The translations under genes and the position numbers were made by a program. The notes beneath the pieces were generated by a model. It was given only the letters and a program-made list of their open reading frames with translations, had not been told where the DNA came from and ran no database searches. From Hyphomicrobiales bacterium (GTDB lineage Bacteria > Pseudomonadota > Alphaproteobacteria > Rhizobiales > Beijerinckiaceae), in the NCBI GenBank assembly GCA_003567055.1, contig PXAW01000421.1:1-10834 (forward strand): a DNA stretch of 10,834 bases, written 5' to 3'. Shown here in pieces: positions 1 to 5,871 of this stretch (positions within the stretch are counted from its first letter, which is position 1; each line of letters opens with the position of its first letter).

Positions 1-1
1 C

Positions 2-388
2 AGGGCGCCCTTTTTTCTCTGCCAGGCCTTTGCCCGTAGCCTGCAATCCGAGCAGCGTGGCCATATTATCAATATTGCCGATTGGCGCGCCCAGAGGCCG
101 GGCACCCAGTATATGGCCTATACGCTGACCAAGAGCGCTCTGGTGACGTTGACCATGAGTCTGGCGATGGCGATGGGGCCCCAAGTGCAGGTGAACGCTC
201 TGGCGCCTGGGGCCATTCTTCCGGCGCCGGGTGATGATGGCTATTTCGAGCGTCTGGCCCAACGATTGCCTCTCCAGCGAACCGGCTCGCCGGAGGAGAT
301 CTGGCGCTCCGACAGCGGCTCGGTATCGCGTGCGATCCGCGCGATGGAGCCATCGGCGCGCACAAACAGCATATCCAGCGGAATATAG
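2..388 (+). CDS. Short-chain dehydrogenase/reductase (FolM/pteridine-reductase-like), 5' cut by window, C-terminus broken
   Basis: This is the C-terminal part of an NAD(P)-dependent SDR oxidoreductase; the frame is open to the left edge. Visible SDR landmarks are an APFFL segment (residues 2-6), the INIAD strand (23-27), the catalytic YxxxK pair (Tyr40 and Lys44 in YTLTK), and the VNALAPGAIL segment that follows the active site. The pattern resembles pteridine/dihydromonapterin reductases, but the substrate cannot be read from the sequence. Homology stops at about residue 102 (SPEEIWR, near base 307). The family normally continues for about 30-40 residues ending in a VTGQ...VDGG motif. Here it runs instead into antisense DUF192 sequence and stops at 386-388. 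The lost part forms the last strand and part of the cofactor/dimer region, so the product is probably inactive. Codons such as CAA, CGA, CGT, ATT and CCT are commoner here than in the neighbours. Confidence 0.75.
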   Translation, partial: RAPFFLCQAFARSLQSEQRGHIINIADWRAQRPGTQYMAYTLTKSALVTLTMSLAMAMGPQVQVNALAPGAILPAPGDDGYFERLAQRLPLQRTGSPEEIWRSDSGSVSRAIRAMEPSARTNSISSGI

Positions 389-660
389 GTGTTGCGCATC
401 CACATCGAGACCATCTCGACGCGCCCGAAATCGAACAGCATGCCATGGTCGTCCGGCATCGAACGCCGATACATCAGCCCGCGCGCCCGGCTTTCCGGCG
501 TATTGGCCAGCTCGACCGAAAACACATGCCGGTCCTCGCCGCTGATGATCGTCAGCGAATCGGCATTCTGCGCCTGCGCCGCCTGATACGGGCCGGGCAG
601 GGAAACGGAGAGGGCGAGAAAGGCGACGGCAAGCAGCGCCAGCGTCACGAATCGATTCAC
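241..660 (-). CDS. DUF192 family secreted protein, C-terminus broken
   Basis: DUF192 proteins are small exported proteins of unknown biochemical role. From a GTG at 660 the product has a clear signal peptide: a short basic start (NRF), a hydrophobic core (about residues 5-22) and an AQAQ cleavage region near 31. The family core follows: RARGLMYRR, DDHGMLFDF, the hallmark MWMRNTYIPLDMLFV (about 86-100), then DGSIARIA and a TEPLSE segment. After ISSGEPVR (about residue 128) the family normally has about 25-35 more residues. Here the frame enters sequence antisense to the SDR gene and ends at 241. The start is uncertain: in-frame ATGs at 747, 744 and 705 would give long odd leaders, and none has a good ribosome binding site. 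GTG 660 is chosen for the signal peptide. The gene follows the cold-shock gene on the same strand, so the two are probably co-transcribed. Confidence 0.7.
   Translation of the reverse strand: MNRFVTLALLAVAFLALSVSLPGPYQAAQAQNADSLTIISGEDRHVFSVELANTPESRARGLMYRRSMPDDHGMLFDFGRVEMVSMWMRNTYIPLDMLFVRADGSIARIARDTEPLSERQISSGEPVRWRGNRWARRSK
277..307. other. Junction where two convergent genes are both truncated
   Basis: Read on the + strand, this stretch fits the SDR family up to SPEEIWR (base 307). Read on the - strand, it fits DUF192 down to ISSGEPVR (base 277). Beyond these limits neither protein resembles its family. The breakpoint therefore lies inside this 31-base interval, which includes the palindrome AGATCT at 297-302. 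Either a deletion removed both 3' ends and the DNA between them, or two sequences were wrongly joined here. The boundary is inferred from remembered family consensus, not from an alignment. Confidence 0.6.
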
Positions 661-760
661 GATCGGGCGCCACCACAAGCTTGCCGAACCGGGTCCCGAA
701 GGCATTGCGGCGGATGGCGCGCACCGGGGCGAGATTCTGATCATCATTCTGAAACCAGCA

Positions 761-1414
761 TCAATGAGACGCGGGCAGGCGCCCCTCCGGCATGCGCACC
801 TCAGCTGCCATGAGGCCCTTCGGCCCGTCGCCATAGCGCACAAGAACCGTCTCCCCCGGCTGGAGTTCGGCGATGCCGTAGCGGCGCAGGGTTTCCATAT
901 GCACGAAGATATCCGGCGTCCCCTCTCCGCGTGTCACGAAGCCGAAACCGCGCAGGCGGTTGAACCACTTCACGATGCAGGGCTCCAGCGGGCTCGTCGG
1001 CTCGACGCTGACATGAGTGCGCGGCATCGGCAGCTCGGAGGGGTGCAACGCCGTCGTTTCGTCCATGGAAACCAGCCGGAAAGCCTGGAAGCCCCGGCTG
1101 CGCCTCACGGCTTCGACGACGACGGTGGCGCCCTCATGTGCCGTCTGGTAGCCGCCCTTCTGCAAGCAAGTAACGTGGAGCAGCACGTCCGGCCAGCCGT
1201 TATCCGGCACGATGAAGCCGAACCCCTTGGCGACGTCGAACCACTTGATCCGACCGGTAATCTCGAAGAGTTGGAGCTGCGCTTCCGCCGCCTGCGCGTC
1301 AGCAGCGGCAGCCTGATCGCTGACATGACCCGCCGCAGCCGTGTCGCGTGACGGATCCGGGTCGTGTTGCGCGGATGTGGCGACATCCGGTTTGTGCGGA
1401 TCATGGTTAGACAT
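761..1414 (-). CDS. Cold-shock protein with two CSD domains
   Basis: The 217-residue product has two cold-shock (OB-fold) domains that bind single-stranded RNA/DNA, as in the dual-CSD proteins common in alphaproteobacteria. CSD1 spans about 53-117, with RNP1-like KGFGFI (63-68) and RNP2-like DVLLHV (76-81). CSD2 spans about 146-208, with RGFGFV (155-160) and DIFVHM (168-173). Residues 1-48 are a low-complexity leader rich in His, Asp, Ala and Gln, probably disordered. The likely role is RNA chaperone or translation modulator in the cytoplasm; cold induction cannot be inferred. ATG 1414 is preceded by a GGTGAG ribosome binding site (1418-1423) with a short spacer. The DUF192 gene follows on the same strand, and the DUF1624 gene diverges upstream. 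Confidence 0.9.
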   Translation of the reverse strand: MSNHDPHKPDVATSAQHDPDPSRDTAAAGHVSDQAAAADAQAAEAQLQLFEITGRIKWFDVAKGFGFIVPDNGWPDVLLHVTCLQKGGYQTAHEGATVVVEAVRRSRGFQAFRLVSMDETTALHPSELPMPRTHVSVEPTSPLEPCIVKWFNRLRGFGFVTRGEGTPDIFVHMETLRRYGIAELQPGETVLVRYGDGPKGLMAAEVRMPEGRLPASH

Positions 1415-1440
1415 ATACTCACCAACCGAATCACGACGAC

Positions 1441-1477
1441 AATATAATCTTAACTATAAGATACCATTGCTGTGCAA
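1441..1477 (-). promoter_or_regulatory. AT-rich upstream region, candidate promoter of the cold-shock gene
   Basis: This is the most AT-rich patch of the 200-base spacer between the two divergent genes and sits 26-63 bases before the cold-shock ATG. On the - strand it contains TTGCAC (1472-1477) as a possible -35 and TAAGAT (1447-1452) as a possible -10. Their spacing is 19, longer than ideal. Other -10-like hexamers (TATAGT, TATATT) overlap, so the exact elements are not settled. The rest of the spacer (1480-1614) shows no convincing promoter for the divergent gene; it holds only the palindrome CGACGCGTCG at 1564-1573. Confidence 0.35.
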
Positions 1478-1614
1478 TTCTGAAAGCCCGAATTGGGTGC
1501 AGTCCCCGCCTTTCATTGCTGCACTGCGAAATCAGGGGTTGCGTGCATTGCATCCGACCGGACGACGCGTCGGTCTTTCGCGATGACGACACCAGGATCC
1601 GGAGACTTCCCCTC

Positions 1615-2598
1615 ATGGCCATTCCGACGCGCTTGCGCCTCGATGCACTCGATATTGCCCGCGGTGTGGCGATTCTGGCCATGGTCATCTACCATTTTGC
1701 CTGGGATCTGAGCTTTCTCGGTTTCATCGCCACGGATGTGGGTCGCGAGCCCGGCTGGGTCGCCTTCGCGCGCGGCATTGCGACGAGCTTTCTGGTGATC
1801 GTCGGCTTCAGCCTCGTGCTCGCACGCGAAGCCGGGCAGAGCTGGTCGAAATTCGTGCGGCGCCTGGCGAAGATCGCGGCAGCGGCCGGCGCGATCACGC
1901 TCGCGACGCTCATCGTCTTTCCCGATGCCTTCATCTTCTTCGGCATCCTGCATATGATCGCGGCCGGTAGCATCCTCGCCCTGCCCTTCCTGCGCGCGCC
2001 GGTGCTGCTGACCCTCGCGGCGGCGCTGGTGGTCTTCGCCGCGCCCCAATTCTACGGCTCCCCCGCCTTCGATACGCGCTGGCTCGCCTGGATCGGCTTC
2101 TTCGAGACCCCGCCCCCCACGAATGATTTCGAGCCGGTCTTCCCCTGGTTCTCCGCCGTGCTCGTCGGCGTCGCGGCAGGACGAATCGCCTTCGATCGCG
2201 GCCTTGTCGTGCATCTCGCGCGCTGGCAGATACGCAGCCGACCGGCGCGCTGGCTTGCCGTTGCCGGGCGCTGGAGCCTCGTCATCTACCTTCTGCACCA
2301 GCCGGTCCTGCTCGGTGTGCTCTACCCGCTCGCCATGGTGACGCGCCCTGCCCCGGCGACGTTCATGCAGGCTTGTGTTGCGGAATGCGTTGCCGTCGGC
2401 ACCGACGAAGCGATCTGCACCCCAGCCTGTGCATGCACGCAGGACGCGCTCGTGCGCAACGGATTCGAGGGCCTGCTCGACGCGCGAAGCATCAGCCCGC
2501 AGGAGCAGGCGCTGATCGACGATATTGCCGGCCAGTGCTTCCGCGCCGCGCGCGAGGGCGCGCCGTTGGACGGCACACCCCTCGATATCAGCCCCTGA
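1615..2598 (+). CDS. DUF1624 / heparan-alpha-glucosaminide N-acetyltransferase-like membrane protein with Cys-rich tail
   Basis: This 327-residue multi-pass protein belongs to the DUF1624 group, related to the HGSNAT/acyltransferase-3 superfamily that moves acyl groups across membranes. The hallmark opening RLDALDIARGVAILAMVIYHF (8-28) includes conserved His27. Other landmarks are FFGILHMIA (108-116, His113), a DFEPVFPWF segment (171-179), and the final helix IYLLHQPVLLG (224-234, His228). About seven or eight hydrophobic segments are visible. The acceptor substrate is unknown. After the last helix comes an 85-residue soluble tail with six cysteines (254, 258, 268, 272, 274, 308). The start at ATG 1615 is supported by GGAG at 1601-1604 and by the family motif beginning right after it; the frame is open further upstream but carries no family sequence. 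The gene is transcribed alone, divergent from the cold-shock gene and convergent with the BMP operon. Confidence 0.82.
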   Translation: MAIPTRLRLDALDIARGVAILAMVIYHFAWDLSFLGFIATDVGREPGWVAFARGIATSFLVIVGFSLVLAREAGQSWSKFVRRLAKIAAAAGAITLATLIVFPDAFIFFGILHMIAAGSILALPFLRAPVLLTLAAALVVFAAPQFYGSPAFDTRWLAWIGFFETPPPTNDFEPVFPWFSAVLVGVAAGRIAFDRGLVVHLARWQIRSRPARWLAVAGRWSLVIYLLHQPVLLGVLYPLAMVTRPAPATFMQACVAECVAVGTDEAICTPACACTQDALVRNGFEGLLDARSISPQEQALIDDIAGQCFRAAREGAPLDGTPLDISP

Positions 2599-2602
2599 CA
2601 TG

Positions 2603-2633
2603 AAAAAAGGGCGCGCCGTAGACAGGCGCGCCC
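2603..2633 (-). terminator. Intrinsic terminator of the BMP transporter operon
   Basis: A perfect 9-bp GC stem (GGGCGCGCC, 2609-2617, paired with GGCGCGCCC, 2625-2633) encloses a 7-base loop. Read on the - strand it is followed at once by six T (A run at 2603-2608). It lies 30 bases after the stop of the substrate-binding-protein gene. On the + strand the same stem follows the DUF1624 stop but has no T run, so it should act mainly leftward. Confidence 0.9.
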
Positions 2634-2663
2634 CTCATGCTGTCATCCGACGGCTGCCGCAGA

Positions 2664-3740
2664 TCAGTTCGGCAGGCTGTCGGCGATGCCCTGGACGAAG
2701 AAGTTCATGCCCAGAACCTGCTCGTCGGAGAGAACACCATCACCCTCGCAGGGCACTTCCGAGCCGTCCTGCGCGATAATCGGGCAGGTGAAGGGGTTCA
2801 ACTCACCCGAACGGATGGCTGCTTCTGTCGCGGCGGCGCGCTCGGCCACATCATCGGGCATGTTGGTATAGGGCGCCATGCGAAGCATGTCCGCATCGAG
2901 CCCGCCCCAGGTGTCGCTCGGCTCCCATGTGCCGTCGATCACGGCCTGGACGCGCTCGACGTAATAGTCGGTCCAGTTGTTGACGATCGAGGTCAGCAGC
3001 GTATCGGGGGCGAAGTCGATCATGTCGGAGGCCTGGCCGAAGCCGTAGACGCCGCGATCGGCGGCGGTCTGCATCGCAGCCGGGCTGTCGACGTGCTGGG
3101 CGATCACATCAACCCCCTGATCCATCAGCGCGCGCGCGCCATCGGTCTCGCGGGCCGGGTCGAACCAGGCGTTGACGTAGACGACACGCAGTTCGATATC
3201 CGGGTTCACCGATTGGGCGCCCAGAATATAGGCGTTCATGCCGGCGGTGACTTCCGGGATCGGGAAGGCGCCGATATAGCCGATCACGCCGCTCTCCGAC
3301 ATCTCAGCCGCGATCTGGCCGAGGATGTAGCGACCCTCATGGAAGCGCGCATTGTAGGTGGCGACGTTGTCGGCACGGCGGAAGCCCGTGGCGTGCTCGA
3401 ACTTCACATCCGGGAAGCGCTCGGCCACGCGGATGGTGGGCTCCATATAGCCGAAGGAGGTGGTGAAGATCAGATCATGGCCGGTACGGGCCAACTGCTC
3501 GATCACACGCTCGGCATCGCCGCCGGAGACGCTCTCGACGAAGGTCGTCTCGACCTGATCGCCGAAGGCTTCCTCGATGGCGAGGCGGCCCTGATTATGC
3601 TGATACGTCCAGCCGAAATCACCGACCGGCCCGACGAAGACGAATCCGACCTTGACCGGATCATCGGCCTGGGCCGGTGCGGCGCCAAACGCCATCATTG
3701 CGGCGAGCGCGCCCGCAGCTACGAAATCCCGTCTCTTCAT
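2664..3740 (-). CDS. BMP/PnrA-family ABC transporter substrate-binding protein
   Basis: This is the periplasmic binding component of a BMP-type importer; characterised members bind nucleosides and related purines. The 358-residue precursor starts MKRRDFVAAG and has a signal peptide ending near APAQA (21-25); the RRDF motif hints at Tat export. The mature part shows the BMP pattern: VGFVFVGPVGDFGWTYQHNQG (31-51, with Trp44 expected to line the pocket), ISO-like segments at 92-105 (FTTSFGYMEP), EGRYILGQIA (135-144), GYIGAFPIPEV (154-164), DVIAQHVDSP (211-220), and a closing VLGMNFFVQGI (342-352). ATG 3740 is preferred over the longer frame start at 3812 because of a strong AAAGGGG site (3746-3752) and the signal peptide. 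It is last in the operon, after a 143-base gap. Cys319 and Cys331 could form a disulfide. The exact ligand is unproven. Confidence 0.9.
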   Translation of the reverse strand: MKRRDFVAAGALAAMMAFGAAPAQADDPVKVGFVFVGPVGDFGWTYQHNQGRLAIEEAFGDQVETTFVESVSGGDAERVIEQLARTGHDLIFTTSFGYMEPTIRVAERFPDVKFEHATGFRRADNVATYNARFHEGRYILGQIAAEMSESGVIGYIGAFPIPEVTAGMNAYILGAQSVNPDIELRVVYVNAWFDPARETDGARALMDQGVDVIAQHVDSPAAMQTAADRGVYGFGQASDMIDFAPDTLLTSIVNNWTDYYVERVQAVIDGTWEPSDTWGGLDADMLRMAPYTNMPDDVAERAAATEAAIRSGELNPFTCPIIAQDGSEVPCEGDGVLSDEQVLGMNFFVQGIADSLPN

Positions 3741-3745
3741 GACGA

Positions 3746-3752
3746 CCCCTTT
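3746..3752 (-). promoter_or_regulatory. Strong ribosome binding site of the BMP gene
   Basis: AAAGGGG on the - strand, five bases before ATG 3740, decides the start of the substrate-binding protein. It looks stronger than the sites in front of the two permeases and the ATPase, which fits the usual need for excess binding protein over membrane components. Confidence 0.7.
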
Positions 3753-3866
3753 CTTTATTGGTTCCGACAGATTGGCATGCCCCCGAAACCGGCGCAATGC
3801 CACAGAAAACACCTTTGCTTCAGCACGTTACAGCGGCAATCGCGGCACAATCGTTATGCAGCCTGC

Positions 3867-3880
3867 CGCTCGCTTGAGCG
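3867..3880 (-). other. Small hairpin after the permease 2 stop
   Basis: A 5-bp stem (CGCTC/GAGCG) with a 4-base loop lies 4 bases downstream of the permease 2 stop in transcription order. No T run follows, so it is not a standard terminator. It might shape or partly stop the transcript between permease 2 and the binding-protein gene. The rest of the 143-base gap (3741-3883) shows no convincing separate promoter and no small gene. Confidence 0.3.
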
Positions 3881-3883
3881 CCG

Positions 3884-4804
3884 CTAACGGTCCGGCACAT
3901 AGGGCTGGCCGAGCGAACCCGGCGCCCCCACCCCGCTCGACCCGCGCCGCGCCGAGAGGATCACCAGAGCGATGATCGTCGCGAGATACGGCACGGCGGA
4001 GAGGAATTGCGAGGGCAGCCCGAATTGCGCCGCCTGCGCATGCAGTTGCAGCACCGTCGCGGCGCCGAAGATATAGGCGCCGACGAGCGCCCAGCCCGGT
4101 CGCCAGGCGGCGAAGACGACGAGCGCCACGGCGATCCAGCCGCGCCCGGCCGTCATGTTCGGCGCCCAGAAGCGCGTATAGACGAGCGAAAGGTAGGCGC
4201 CCGCGAGCCCCGCGCAGATGCCGCCGAAGACGACTGCCATGAAGCGCACCTTCAGGACCGGCAGGCCGAGCGAATGCGCCGAGGCGTGATTCTCGCCGAT
4301 GGAACGCAGCCGCAGCCCCGCGCGCGTCCCCATCAGGAACCAGGCCACGCCGGCGACGAGCAGCAGCGAAATGTAGACGAAGATGTCCTGCGAGAAGACG
4401 GCGCTGCCCAGGATCGGCAGATCCGAGAGCAGCGGGATCTCGAGGCGCGGGGTCGGCGGCAGGCGCTCGCCGACGAAGGGCGCGCCGATCACGCCCGACA
4501 GGCCGAGGCCGAGGATCGTCAGCGCGAGCCCCGCGCCGACCTGGTTCGCCGCGAAACCGAGGACGACGATGCCGAACAGAGCCGCCATCAGCCCGCCGGC
4601 CATCATCCCGAAAGCGATGCCGATCCAGGTCGATTCGAACAGGAAGGCACCGACGAAGGCGCTCACCGCCCCCATCGCCATCATGCCCTCCACCCCGAGA
4701 TTGAGCACGCCCGCGCGCTCCGCCACGAGCTCGCCGATGGCCGCGATCAGGAGCGGCGTCGAGGCCATGACGATGGTGAAGAGGATCGCTTCGAAAGTCG
4801 TCAT
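3884..4804 (-). CDS. Nucleoside-type ABC transporter permease 2 (NupQ-like)
   Basis: This 306-residue inner-membrane permease of the BPD_transp_2 group forms half of the translocation channel. The diagnostic segment GELVAERAGVLNLGVEGMM (24-42) is visible, followed by about eight further hydrophobic stretches, and a GTRAGLRLRSIGENHASAHSLG loop that probably contacts the ATPase. The start is set by the ATGA overlap with permease 1: its ATG is 4804-4802 and the permease 1 TGA is 4803-4801, a sign of translational coupling. The open frame continues to 5701, but that part is only an out-of-frame reading of permease 1. The short polar C-tail ends at the 3886-3884 stop. By context its partner proteins are permease 1, the dual ATPase and the BMP binding protein. 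Confidence 0.92.
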   Translation of the reverse strand: MTTFEAILFTIVMASTPLLIAAIGELVAERAGVLNLGVEGMMAMGAVSAFVGAFLFESTWIGIAFGMMAGGLMAALFGIVVLGFAANQVGAGLALTILGLGLSGVIGAPFVGERLPPTPRLEIPLLSDLPILGSAVFSQDIFVYISLLLVAGVAWFLMGTRAGLRLRSIGENHASAHSLGLPVLKVRFMAVVFGGICAGLAGAYLSLVYTRFWAPNMTAGRGWIAVALVVFAAWRPGWALVGAYIFGAATVLQLHAQAAQFGLPSQFLSAVPYLATIIALVILSARRGSSGVGAPGSLGQPYVPDR

Positions 4805-5871
4805 GCGCGTGCCCTCACGATCCGCAGCCGATTGCTCACCAGCGCATCCGCCGAGAGCACGCAGAGCAGCACCAGCCCCTGGAAGGCGAGCGCGAGATCG
4901 AGCGGCAGCCGCAGCAGGATCTGCGCATTCTCGCCCCCGATCAGGATCAGCGCCATGATGAAGCCGGCGATCAGGATGCCGATCGGATTGAGCCGCCCGA
5001 GAAAGGCCACGATGATCGCCGTGAAGCCGTATCCGGGTGAAATCGAGGGCTGAACCTGGCGCAGCACGCCCGAGACCTCGATGATCCCGGCAAGCCCGGC
5101 CAGCCCGCCCGATATGCAGAATACGGTGATGATGGTGCGCGCCTGCGAGAAGCCGGCAAAGCGCGCGGCGCGCGGCGCATCCCCGCTCACCCGCAAACGG
5201 TAACCGAACAGCGTGCGCCCGAGAACGATCATCGTCACGATGACGGCGATGAGCGCGAAGATCACCCCGATATGCACCCGCCCCATCCCCGCGATCGCGG
5301 GAAGCGTGGCGGCGGTGTCGAAGACGACGGATTGCGGGAAGTTGAAACCCATCGGATCGCGCCAGCGCCCGCGCACCAGATAATCGAGCAGCAATTGCGC
5401 CACATAGACGAGGAAGAGCGAGGTCAGGATCTCGTTCACGCCGAAACGCACCCGCAGGAAGGCGGGAATCGCGCCGTAGAGTGCGCCGCCGATCATGGCG
5501 AGGATCATCATCAGGGGCAGCACCCACATCCCCGCATCGGTGCCGTGGGTCGCGAGCGCGAGCCAGGAGCCGAAGATCGCGCCGACGATGAACTGCCCCT
5601 CCGCCCCGATATTCCACATATTGGCGCGGAAGCAGTAGGACAGACCGATGGCGATGATGACGAGCGGCGTCGCCTTCATGGCGATCTCGCGCAGCGACCA
5701 CGGATCCATCAGCGGATCGACGATATAGACCTGGAAGGCGGCCACGGGCGAGCGGCCCATGCCCCAGATCACCAGGCCGGCAATGGCAAAGGAGACGACG
5801 AGCGCCGCCACCGGCGCAAGCGCGCGCGCCCAGGCTTTCGGCTCCGCTCTCGGAACGAGTTCAATGCGCAT
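4801..5871 (-). CDS. Nucleoside-type ABC transporter permease 1 (NupP-like)
   Basis: This 356-residue inner-membrane permease pairs with permease 2. It has a first helix at about 18-38, then a periplasmic loop with YIVDPLMDPWSLREIAMKATPL (about 49-70). The family signature GLSYCFRANMWNIGAEGQ (76-93) follows, then the cytoplasmic GVNEILTSLFLVY loop (144-156), the likely contact site for the nucleotide-binding domains. Several more helices precede the final FQGLVLLCVLSADALVSNRL. The start ATG 5871 overlaps the end of the ATPase gene by 11 bases, and its stop overlaps the permease 2 start. The three genes should therefore be translated from one message. Confidence 0.92.
   Translation of the reverse strand: MRIELVPRAEPKAWARALAPVAALVVSFAIAGLVIWGMGRSPVAAFQVYIVDPLMDPWSLREIAMKATPLVIIAIGLSYCFRANMWNIGAEGQFIVGAIFGSWLALATHGTDAGMWVLPLMMILAMIGGALYGAIPAFLRVRFGVNEILTSLFLVYVAQLLLDYLVRGRWRDPMGFNFPQSVVFDTAATLPAIAGMGRVHIGVIFALIAVIVTMIVLGRTLFGYRLRVSGDAPRAARFAGFSQARTIITVFCISGGLAGLAGIIEVSGVLRQVQPSISPGYGFTAIIVAFLGRLNPIGILIAGFIMALILIGGENAQILLRLPLDLALAFQGLVLLCVLSADALVSNRLRIVRARA

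Noticed and set aside
3..16. GGGCGCCC followed by six T, looking like a terminator at the left edge
   Set aside because: It encodes the conserved APFF segment of the SDR in frame, and the palindrome has no loop.
1494..1527. GTGCAG ... CTGCAC inverted repeat upstream of the DUF1624 gene as a possible operator
   Set aside because: Six-base arms 16 bases apart are expected by chance, and no regulator gene is adjacent.
1513..2601. 362-codon - strand frame opposite the DUF1624 gene
   Set aside because: Its composition is very charged and repetitive with no motif; the + strand encodes a clear membrane protein.
2637..3887. Long open frame on the + strand opposite the BMP gene
   Set aside because: It is antisense to a clear BMP protein and shows no family motif. 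Such frames are common opposite GC-rich genes.
4007..5053. + strand frame opposite the two permeases
   Set aside because: It is an antisense shadow rich in Arg, Glu and Asp; the permeases are unambiguous.
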